A stretch of 64,000 bases of DNA, taken from a bacterium. GTDB lineage: Bacteria > Myxococcota_A > Polyangia > Nannocystales > Nannocystaceae. The position numbers and the translations under genes are program-made. Below, piece by piece: positions 9,485-16,343 of this stretch. Where the stretch lies: the NCBI GenBank assembly GCA_024742475.1, contig JANSYI010000007.1, positions 62,001 through 126,000 of the forward strand, given 5' to 3'. The notes under the pieces are model-generated. The model did no database searches, was not told the DNA's origin, and worked only from the letters and a program-made list of their open reading frames with translations. How positions within the stretch are numbered: position 1 is the stretch's first letter; each line of letters opens with the position of its first letter.

Positions 9485-10441
9485 CTAGAAGCGGACCGAC
9501 GCGGAAGCGCCGCCGCCACCGGGCAGCAACGCCGGCCCGATACCCGTGAGGTGCGGCGCAGGAGCAGCCGCGTTCTTGTCGCCGAGCTTGGCGCGCTTGG
9601 CCTTTTGGCGCTTGAGGCCCACGACCAGGAGGCCGACGCCCACGCCGGTGATCACCGCGCCACCGACGAGCAGACCGATGGTGGCCGCGTTGTTGCCGGG
9701 CAGCCGGGTCTGGTCGAGGTTGAACACCTCGTCGTCGCTGTAGTTGCCGTCGGGAAAGCCCGTGGGGCCCGGGGAGGCGAGGTCGGCCAGGCGGTTCGCC
9801 TTGCCGCGTGCGAGCGCCACCGAGATACCGCTGCCGATGAGGGCTGCGCCGCCGACCGAGGTGAGGATGATGCCGGTGAGGAAGAGCGGGTCGGTCTTCT
9901 TCGCGTCCTTCTCGTCGCGCTCCCGCTCGGATGCCTCTTCGCGCTCGTCCTTCTTGGAGGTGAGCAGCGGGGCGTCATCGTCGTCCTCGACGACCGTGGT
10001 CGTCGTGGTGGTCACCGGGGGCGCGGTCGTGGCTGCGGCCGGCTGCGCGCATCCGGAGCGCTCGATCTCGATGAGCTTCTCTTGCGCGGTGCCACGCTCG
10101 GGGTGATCGGGCACGAGGTCCAAGAAGCGCTGGAACGCCGTCTTCGCCTTTGCGCAGTCGCCCAGCTCGTAGGCGGCCGCGCCGATGTTGAAGTTGAACA
10201 GGTGCAGGCTCGGGGCGTAGTAGTTGTACGCTTCCTCGAACTTCGACAGCGCCGTCGCGAAGTCGCCGGACTGGAACGCCGCGTCCGCCTCGCCGTAGAG
10301 ATTCTTGGCGTGGTTCATCTTGTCCTCTTCGGACATGGACGCAGGGTCGGGTGAACCGGCGGGTTGGGCCGCGAAGGCGGCGGACGGCAGCGAAAGCGCC
10401 GTGGCGAGGACGACGGCGAGGGGGGCTTTCATCAACGACAT
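9485..10441 (-). CDS. TPR-repeat protein with signal peptide and two C-terminal TM segments
   Basis: A 318-residue protein. Residues 1-25 form a signal peptide ending AFAAQ. Residues ~40-130 contain tetratricopeptide-like helices (AKNLYGEADAAFQSGDFATA; KAKTAFQRFLDLVPDHP). A Thr/Val- and Asp-rich linker follows, then two hydrophobic segments (~195-215, ~258-280) around a Gly/Asp loop, and a small C-terminal tail. This architecture is common in myxobacteria, often near kinase genes, and probably scaffolds an envelope complex. An internal Met at codon 4 is an alternative start. It sits 6 nt downstream of the Pro/Ala-rich gene and is probably in one transcript with it. Confidence 0.8.
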   Translation of the reverse strand: MSLMKAPLAVVLATALSLPSAAFAAQPAGSPDPASMSEEDKMNHAKNLYGEADAAFQSGDFATALSKFEEAYNYYAPSLHLFNFNIGAAAYELGDCAKAKTAFQRFLDLVPDHPERGTAQEKLIEIERSGCAQPAAATTAPPVTTTTTTVVEDDDDAPLLTSKKDEREEASERERDEKDAKKTDPLFLTGIILTSVGGAALIGSGISVALARGKANRLADLASPGPTGFPDGNYSDDEVFNLDQTRLPGNNAATIGLLVGGAVITGVGVGLLVVGLKRQKAKRAKLGDKNAAAPAPHLTGIGPALLPGGGGASASVRF

Positions 10442-10447
10442 GTGGGT

Positions 10448-11203
10448 CTAACCGAAGGGGTTGACGGTGGCGGTCTTCTTCTTGCTACCGCTCGAGGTCT
10501 TCTTCTTCGCGGGGCGAGGCCGCCGCTTCTTCTTCTTGGTGGGCTTCTTCTTCTTGGCCGGGGTCGCGGCGGGCTCGGTGCCGGGCGTCGCGTCCGCGGC
10601 AGCGCCGGGTGTGCCCGGAGCCGCGCCCGGTGTGCCCGGAGCCGCGCCTGGAGCCGCGCCCGGGGTGCCTGGAGCCGCGCCGGGTGTGCCCGGTGCAGCG
10701 CCCGGGGTGCCTGGAGCCGCGCCGGGCGTGCCCGGAGCTGCGCCTGCGGCCGCGGTGCCCGGAGCGCCCGCCGCTGGAGGCGTCGCACCCGGGGCCGGGG
10801 GAGGCGCTTCGTCGGCCTTCTTGTCGTCGGCCTCCTGCTCGGTCTTGTCCTCTTTCTCGGCGACTTCGGGCTCGTCCTTGCCGCCGAGGACCACGATGGC
10901 CGCGACGCCGATGGCCGCAACCGCGCCGCCGATGCCCAGGCCGAGGCCCAGACCCAAGCCGCCCTTCTTCTGCGGCTCGGGGTACTCGGCCGCCGCTGCT
11001 CCGCCCCCTTGGTGGGGGGCGACGACGTTGGCTCCACCTGTGGTGGGGGCCATCGGGGCCGGGCCCACGGTGGTGCCGCCGGGAACGGGCACCGGCTGAT
11101 CCGGTTCCGGTTCGTCGGGCATGGTTGGCGTCATCGCCAACTCGTCCACGAGTTGACCGAGGAGGTCGTCAAACGCGTCCGCGTCTTGCCTGGAGTTGCT
11201 CAC
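10448..11203 (-). CDS. Single-TM protein with PGTPGAA repeats and Lys-rich C-terminus
   Basis: A 251-residue protein of unknown function. Residues 1-80 are acidic and Pro-rich. Residues 85-107 form one Gly/Ala-rich TM helix preceded by KK. Residues 108-135 are strongly charged. Residues ~153-202 are a low-complexity block with six PGTPGAA heptads, one interrupted by PGAA. Residues ~217-246 carry runs of Lys and Arg (KKKKPTKKKKRRPRPAKKK), and the protein ends NPFG. No signal peptide is evident, so the N-terminal part is probably cytosolic. The Lys tail could bind nucleic acid, lipid A or acidic polymers, but this is speculation. It precedes the TPR gene by 6 nt. A weak 7-bp hairpin lies in its leader at 11233-11249. 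Confidence 0.7.
   Translation of the reverse strand: MSNSRQDADAFDDLLGQLVDELAMTPTMPDEPEPDQPVPVPGGTTVGPAPMAPTTGGANVVAPHQGGGAAAAEYPEPQKKGGLGLGLGLGIGGAVAAIGVAAIVVLGGKDEPEVAEKEDKTEQEADDKKADEAPPPAPGATPPAAGAPGTAAAGAAPGTPGAAPGTPGAAPGTPGAAPGTPGAAPGAAPGTPGAAPGTPGAAADATPGTEPAATPAKKKKPTKKKKRRPRPAKKKTSSGSKKKTATVNPFG
10601..10745 (-). repeat. 21-bp coding tandem repeats (PGTPGAA heptads)
   Basis: Imperfect 21-bp units within the Pro/Ala-rich protein gene. Each encodes PGTPGAA and they differ mainly at third positions (gtg/ggt and cgc/ctg type changes on the plus strand). The period is a multiple of three, so copy-number changes would keep the frame. The region is likely to be polymorphic between strains. 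Confidence 0.8.
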
Positions 11204-11307
11204 AGCCGTTGCTCCTGATTCCCCTGCACGGAAACCTCGCGTCGAGGTTCCACAGCGCCGGGAGCATACCGTTTGGTGGGTTTTGGGGACAAGTGATCGT
11301 CGTGGTC

Positions 11308-11325
11308 AGGTCCCGCGTGGGACCT
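11308..11325 (-). terminator. Weak hairpin downstream of the amidohydrolase gene
   Basis: A 7-bp perfect stem (AGGTCCC/GGGACCT) with a 4-nt loop, about 60 nt beyond the stop of the minus-strand N-formylglutamate amidohydrolase gene. There is no T-run on either side, so a terminator role is only possible. The rest of the 11204-11387 intergenic stretch shows nothing else recognisable apart from a smaller stem at 11233-11249. Confidence 0.3.
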
Positions 11326-11387
11326 TGCCTGATGTAGGAGGTTGAAAGAAAGAGCGCACTGCTGCGTACCCCAGAGCCCGCGAGGGG

Positions 11388-12425
11388 TCACGGCGCGGCG
11401 GTGCGAGTGGCGGCGTCGGTCGACGCGCCGGAGGTCGGATGTCCGCTCAGCGACCGCACGAGGGCACGTACGCGGGTTACGAGCTCGTGCAGCTCTCGAG
11501 AGCGGCGACGGTCGGGCGCCGCCAGGCCGCCCCGCACGGGGTCGTCGGACTGGAGCGGGCGCAAGTCGTTGGGCCAGTGCAGGACACGGTACACCCGCTC
11601 ATCCATGTACAGGCGACGCGACACTTCGAGTTGCAACGCGTGAATGCCCTCGCCGGGTCTGCCGAAGTGCCGGACGATCTCCCCCCCTTGGTACGGATCG
11701 TCTCGGCGGACCGAGAGCAGCGAGCCGCGCTCGCTGTCGCCGCGAAGCGCATCCATCGCGGTGCTCGCGATCGGCTCGGCGCAGCTGCGTCCATCGAGCG
11801 TGCCCAGCACGAGGTCCACGCCGACGCTCCCGGGCATGCTGTGCGCGTCGAGCAAGACGGCGTAGCCGAAGCGCTCGCGTCGGCGCTCGAGCAGGACCTC
11901 GAGCGCGCGGTAGTACGGCCGATGAAAGCGGTCGATCCTCGCCGAGAACTCCTCGTAGGGGAGCGGCGGCTGCAGGATGCGGGTCGTCCCGGCCGAGGCG
12001 GTCATCGCGGACGCCCACACCACACCGCGGCCCGGTCGATCCCATCCGACCGGGGCGGCGCCGCCCTGCACGCCGGGCTTGAGCCGAGGCCGGGGCGCGG
12101 GGTGGTCGGGCACGAGCTGCACGGCGACGTCGTCGTCGGCCCGGTTGAGGTCGACGACGAGGCGGGAGTAGTGGGCCTCGACCGTGGCTGCGCCCAGGCA
12201 CGGCACGCCGCGGTAGACGGTGTGGATCTCGTAGTCGGCGTTCCGCGCAAAGTCGACCTGGGGCTTGGGGCGCAGGTCGTGGGGCCACGCCAGGCCGACG
12301 TGCGGAAAGCTGACGACCAGGGGCGACCAGGCGTGCCCGGGTGAGAAACGGAAGGGGAGTCGCGCACCTTCGGGGAGGCCGAGTTCTTCGGGCGAGAGTC
12401 GCTCCATCTGGGGATCGGACGTCAT
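11388..12425 (-). CDS. N-formylglutamate amidohydrolase family protein
   Basis: A 345-residue protein of the N-formylglutamate deformylase (HutG-like) family, which removes the formyl group from N-formylglutamate at the end of one histidine-degradation route, or acts on related N-acylated amino acids. The metal-binding signatures are present: VVSFPHVG near the N-terminus, DLNRADDD, and LLDAHSMPG with the catalytic His in the middle. The start MTSDPQMERL at 12425 was chosen because upstream codons in the longer frame look like the reverse of a non-coding leader. No other histidine-degradation genes are nearby, so the exact substrate is open. It is divergent from the gamma-glutamyltransferase gene, an interesting pairing because both act on glutamyl compounds. 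Confidence 0.85.
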   Translation of the reverse strand: MTSDPQMERLSPEELGLPEGARLPFRFSPGHAWSPLVVSFPHVGLAWPHDLRPKPQVDFARNADYEIHTVYRGVPCLGAATVEAHYSRLVVDLNRADDDVAVQLVPDHPAPRPRLKPGVQGGAAPVGWDRPGRGVVWASAMTASAGTTRILQPPLPYEEFSARIDRFHRPYYRALEVLLERRRERFGYAVLLDAHSMPGSVGVDLVLGTLDGRSCAEPIASTAMDALRGDSERGSLLSVRRDDPYQGGEIVRHFGRPGEGIHALQLEVSRRLYMDERVYRVLHWPNDLRPLQSDDPVRGGLAAPDRRRSRELHELVTRVRALVRSLSGHPTSGASTDAATRTAAP

Positions 12426-12640
12426 CGAAGGGCGCGTGCAGCATAGCGACCCCGCTGAGGTTTTGTGGGGCTCACGAAAAAAACGTCCGACGATCTCGGA
12501 AAAGTCGCCCCGGGCGGCGGTCTCAGCCTGCAGACGAGTGGCACCGGTTCGGCGACCACCCGCGCGCCCCCAGCACACGCCGATGTGGCACCTGTCGGTA
12601 CAGGAGCGCTGGGGGGGTGGCCGCCGACCCGCCCGGACCG

Positions 12641-12690
12641 CCCGCTGCAGCGTCCTCTTCGTCTTCCTCCGACGAGGTCGCTGCAGCGGG
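12641..12690 (+). promoter_or_regulatory. Leader hairpin upstream of the gamma-glutamyltransferase gene
   Basis: A perfect 12-bp inverted repeat, CCCGCTGCAGCG at 12641-12652 and its complement at 12679-12690, encloses a 26-nt pyrimidine-rich loop that can itself pair partly. It ends 34 nt before the ATG at 12725. The remainder of the 299-bp divergent spacer (12426-12724) holds an A-run near 12477-12483 and no recognised promoter. The hairpin may be an attenuator, an mRNA-stability element or a regulator-binding palindrome; nothing here decides among these. Confidence 0.5.
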
Positions 12691-12724
12691 TTCATTTCCG
12701 CCGAACACGCTACATTCCGCCGCG

Positions 12725-14524
12725 ATGACGCGATTGTCCAGGTTCAGTGCGGTCCTCGGGCTCGTCGTGCTGGGTGGGGGCTGCAAGGCGCCCGCGCAGC
12801 CCCACAGCCCGACGCCGACGACCCCCGCGACCGAGGTCGCGACGCCAACGCCGCCCGAGGCGCGCGCGATGCCCGAGGGCGAGGCCGACGGCGACCGGGT
12901 CGCGCTCGGCGTTCACGGTGCGGTGACCAGCGCCGAGGCCAGCGCGTCGGAGGTCGGCATCGCGATCCTCGAGCAGGGCGGCAACGCGGTCGACGCGGCG
13001 GTGGCCGTCGGCTTCGCGCTCGCGGTGACACACCCCTCGGCGGGCAACATCGGGGGCGGGGGGTTCATGGTCGTGCGGCTCGCCGACGGAACCACCGCGG
13101 CGATCGACTACCGCGAGGAGGCCCCCGCGGCGGCGACGCGCGACATGTTCTTGGGCAAGGACGGCAAGCCGACCAAGGAGCGGCTGGTTGGGCCCAAGGC
13201 CGCGGGCATTCCCGGGTCGGTCGCAGGCCTGGCGCTCGCGCACGAGACGTTTGGCGTGCTGCCCTGGAAGGACGTGGTGATGCCCGCGGTGAAGCTCGCA
13301 ACAGAGGGCAACGTGCTCGACAGCTTTCACGTGCAGGACATCGAGCGCGGGGTGAAGCGCATGCGCGACGCCGGGTACGCCGACTCGGCGAAGAACTACA
13401 CCAAGCCCGACGGCTCGACCTACGCGGTGGGGGAGACGTGGACGCAGCCCGTGCTCGCCACGACGCTGCAGACGATCGCCGAGCAGGGGCCCAAGGCGTT
13501 CTACGAGGGGCCCATCGCCGAGACCATGGCGGCCGAGAACGCGGCCGCAGGGGGCCTTTGGACGGCCGCAGACCTCGCGGCCTACGAGGCGAAGATGCGC
13601 GAGCCGATCGTCTTCGACTACCGCGGGCACGAGGTCATCACCATGCCTCCGCCCTCGGCCGGTGGGGTCGGGCTCTATCAGATGCTCGAGGCCGCCGAAG
13701 CGCTCGACCTCGCGTCCAAGCCCTGGCGCAGCGTCGAGGAGATTCACCTTCACGTGGAGATCGCCCGGCGCACGTATGTCGACCGCAACATGCTGCTGGC
13801 CGACCCCGACTACGTGACGCTGCCGATGGATCAGCTCATGACCGCCGCGTATGTCGAAGGCCGGCTCGGGGACATCGATCCCCAGCGGGCCACGCCCTCG
13901 AGTGAGGTGCACCCGGGCATCGCTCCGATCAAGCAGGAGTCCCACCAGACGACGCACTTCTCGGTCGTCGACGAGGCGGGCAATGCGGTCTCGAACACGA
14001 CCACGCTCAACCTCGGGTTCGGGGCGCGCTTCGTGCTGCCGACCTCGGGCGTGCTGCTCAACAACGAGATGGACGACTTCTCCACCCAGCCGGGGGCGGC
14101 CAACGTCTTCGGCCTCGTGCAGGGGGAAGCCAACAAGATCGAGCCGGGCAAGCGCATGCTCAGCTCGATGACGCCGACCATCGTCGCCAAGGACGGGCAG
14201 CTGCGCGCCGTCGTGGGGAGCCCCGGTGGACCCACGATCACGACCACCGTGCTGCAGGTGATCCGGGCCATCGTCGACTACGGCCTGACGATCGACGAGG
14301 CCGTGGCTTCGCCCCGGGTCCACCACCAGTGGCAGCCCGACATGATCTGGGCCGAAGACACGATCGGCGACGAGGTGGAGGCCGGCCTGAAGGCGCTCGG
14401 ACACGAGATCCGCATGCGGTCGGCCATGGGCCACGCGAACTGCATCGAGGTCGACCCGAGCAGCCGGGGCTTTCGGGCCGTGGCCGACACGGTGCGCGAC
14501 GGCGGCAAGGCGGCGGCATATTGA
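12725..14524 (+). CDS. ggt: Gamma-glutamyltransferase (lipoprotein form)
   Basis: A 599-residue Ntn-hydrolase proenzyme that cleaves the gamma-glutamyl bond of glutathione and transfers it to water or an acceptor amino acid in the periplasm. The N-terminus carries a lipobox (LVVLGGGC, Cys20) followed by a Pro/Thr linker. The self-processing site is Q408/T409 in HQTTHFSVVD; Thr409 would be the new N-terminus and nucleophile. Small-subunit signatures NNEMDDFS, SSMTPTIV and GSPGGPTI are intact. The start at 12725 gives the signal peptide; a longer open frame upstream has no coding character. The stop overlaps the TTG start of the HAD gene by 3 nt, suggesting translational coupling. Confidence 0.95.
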   Translation: MTRLSRFSAVLGLVVLGGGCKAPAQPHSPTPTTPATEVATPTPPEARAMPEGEADGDRVALGVHGAVTSAEASASEVGIAILEQGGNAVDAAVAVGFALAVTHPSAGNIGGGGFMVVRLADGTTAAIDYREEAPAAATRDMFLGKDGKPTKERLVGPKAAGIPGSVAGLALAHETFGVLPWKDVVMPAVKLATEGNVLDSFHVQDIERGVKRMRDAGYADSAKNYTKPDGSTYAVGETWTQPVLATTLQTIAEQGPKAFYEGPIAETMAAENAAAGGLWTAADLAAYEAKMREPIVFDYRGHEVITMPPPSAGGVGLYQMLEAAEALDLASKPWRSVEEIHLHVEIARRTYVDRNMLLADPDYVTLPMDQLMTAAYVEGRLGDIDPQRATPSSEVHPGIAPIKQESHQTTHFSVVDEAGNAVSNTTTLNLGFGARFVLPTSGVLLNNEMDDFSTQPGAANVFGLVQGEANKIEPGKRMLSSMTPTIVAKDGQLRAVVGSPGGPTITTTVLQVIRAIVDYGLTIDEAVASPRVHHQWQPDMIWAEDTIGDEVEAGLKALGHEIRMRSAMGHANCIEVDPSSRGFRAVADTVRDGGKAAAY

Positions 14525-15192
14525 CCCCCACCGTCTTCCTCTTCGACATCGACGGCACGATCCTCACCGCACACGGAGCCGGTCGCCGCGCGATGCAGGC
14601 GGCGTTCGAAGCCGAGTGCCCCGGCCAGGCCGAGGCGATGGCGTCCGTTGCGTTCGCCGGCATGACCGACCCGGGCATCGTTCGCACGGCGCTGCGTCGC
14701 GCCGAGCAGCCCGCCGACGACGCCCAGGTGCAGCGGGTGGTGGAGGCATACCTCCGCCGCATCGAGGCCGAGCTCGGCGTCAACCCCCCGCGCGAGATCG
14801 GTGGCGCTCGCGCGGCGATCGAGGCCGCCGAGCGCCACGCGCACGCGGCCGTCGGTCTGGGCACGGGCAACCATGTCGACGGCGCCCGATACAAGCTCGC
14901 CTCGGTCGGGCTGTGGGATCGCTTCGCCTTCGGCGGGTTCGGCAGCGACGCCGAGGACCGGGCCCAGATGCTCGCCGTCGGTCGGGACCGCGGGCTCGCG
15001 CGGCTCGGTGCCGACACGGCGCGGGTCGTGGTCATCGGCGACACGCCTCGGGATATCTCGGCCGCGGTGACCATCGGCGCGCAGTGCCTGGCCGTGACCA
15101 CGGGCCCGCATGACGCGTCGGCGCTCGAGGCCGCCGATCGGGTCGTCGACCGGCTCGACCACCCCGCGGCGCTGCAGTTCCTGCTCGGCTGA
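14521..15192 (+). CDS. HAD-superfamily hydrolase (phosphoglycolate phosphatase-like)
   Basis: A 223-residue cytosolic HAD hydrolase. Motif I is FLFDIDGTI (nucleophile Asp and acid/base Asp), motif II is GLGTGN, and motif IV is VVVIGDTPRDI. A helical cap lies between I and II (residues ~15-90), as in phosphoglycolate and beta-phosphoglucomutase-type phosphatases. The start is TTG at 14521, overlapping the stop of ggt (TTGA); it places motif I at residue 10, as is usual. The substrate is not predictable. Residues PTVFLFDIDGTILTAHGAG match the subgroup often annotated as Gph-like in myxobacteria. Confidence 0.85.
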   Translation: MTPTVFLFDIDGTILTAHGAGRRAMQAAFEAECPGQAEAMASVAFAGMTDPGIVRTALRRAEQPADDAQVQRVVEAYLRRIEAELGVNPPREIGGARAAIEAAERHAHAAVGLGTGNHVDGARYKLASVGLWDRFAFGGFGSDAEDRAQMLAVGRDRGLARLGADTARVVVIGDTPRDISAAVTIGAQCLAVTTGPHDASALEAADRVVDRLDHPAALQFLLG

Positions 15193-15260
15193 GCGCCCGG
15201 CGAACTTTTTTTTCGGGCCCGGGCAGGCCGAGACCGGCGGTCGTGCGTTGGCCCGCTGCG

Positions 15261-16343
15261 ATGGACAGCATCGGCGACTACGACGTGCTCCGCCCGCTGG
15301 GCGAGGGCGGCATGGGCATGGTCTACGCGGCGAAGGAGCGCCTGTCGGGGCGCGAAGTCGCGCTCAAGACGCTCCGCCCCGAGCTCGCGGCGTCGGACGA
15401 GGGCCGTCGGCTGTTTCGCAGCGAGATGACGATTCTGGCCCATCTCGACCACCCGAACATCGTTCGGTGCCTGGCCTGCTCGGAGACGGACGGGCAGCTG
15501 GTGATGGCGATGGAGCTGCTCGAGGGCCCGAGCCTGCGCGCCGTGCTGCAAGAGCGCGGGGCGGTGCCGTGGGCCGAAGCGGTGCGCTGGGTCAGCCAGA
15601 TCGCCGCGGGGCTGCAGGCCGCCCACGCGCAGGAGCCCGCGATCATTCACCGTGACCTCAAGCCCGAGAACGTGCTCATCACCGCAGACGGACAGACGGC
15701 GAAGGTCACCGACTTCGGCATCGCCAAGGTGCTCGAGGCGTTGCACCAGACCACGACCCACTCGGTCGGCACGCTCTCATACATGAGCCCCGAGCAGATC
15801 GACGCGGCACCGCTCGACCCCCGCGCCGATCTCTATGCGCTCGGCGTGGTGTTCTACGAGCTGCTCGCCGGGCACCCGCCGTTTCAGAGCGCCTCGCCGC
15901 GCGAGCTGCTGAACCTGCACTGCACCGCCGAGCCTCCGCCCCTGCCCGAAGACGTCCGCGCCGGCTTGCCCAAGGGCGTCGAACGGCTGGTGTTCTCCCT
16001 GCTGGGCAAGCGGCCCGGCGATCGTCCCGCGAGCGCGGCCGCGGTGGTGGAGCAGCTCGAGCCGTTCTCGGTGTCGACGGCGCCGAGCGTCCGTGCAGAC
16101 ACGGCGGCGCCCGCTGCCAAGCCCGCGACCGCGCTGCGTCCCTCCGAGCCCACCGCGCCCCCCGAGGCGCCGGTCAGCACCGACACCATCGCGCTCATCG
16201 AGCGCGCCGCGGCGCCTGCGACCATTGGCACCCGCGCCGCGGCGGGGCTGCTCGCGGTGATCAGCGTGGTCGGCTTCGGGCTCGGCATCGCCGCCGATGC
16301 GGTCCTCGGCGACGCACCGGCCGGGGTGGAGAGCCGCCGCTGA
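15261..16343 (+). CDS. Hanks-type Ser/Thr protein kinase with C-terminal TM
   Basis: A 360-residue membrane-anchored kinase. Residues 8-265 form the kinase domain: P-loop GEGGMG, Lys36 in VALK, catalytic loop HRDLKPEN (130-137), DFG at 151-153, SPE in place of APE at 176-178, and DLYALGVVFYELLAG. All catalytic residues are present, so it should be active. A Pro/Ala/Thr-rich linker (270-320) leads to a single TM (~326-346) and a very short external tail, so it has almost no sensor domain. ATG 15261 is preferred; GTG 15243 would add six residues. The stop overlaps the start of the next gene by 1 nt (TGATG). It is the first gene of the coupled redox operon and a natural regulator of it. Confidence 0.92.
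   Translation: MDSIGDYDVLRPLGEGGMGMVYAAKERLSGREVALKTLRPELAASDEGRRLFRSEMTILAHLDHPNIVRCLACSETDGQLVMAMELLEGPSLRAVLQERGAVPWAEAVRWVSQIAAGLQAAHAQEPAIIHRDLKPENVLITADGQTAKVTDFGIAKVLEALHQTTTHSVGTLSYMSPEQIDAAPLDPRADLYALGVVFYELLAGHPPFQSASPRELLNLHCTAEPPPLPEDVRAGLPKGVERLVFSLLGKRPGDRPASAAAVVEQLEPFSVSTAPSVRADTAAPAAKPATALRPSEPTAPPEAPVSTDTIALIERAAAPATIGTRAAAGLLAVISVVGFGLGIAADAVLGDAPAGVESRR

Noticed and set aside
10601..10745. CRISPR or non-coding repeat array
   Set aside because: The period is 21 bp, in frame with a protein whose heptads explain it.
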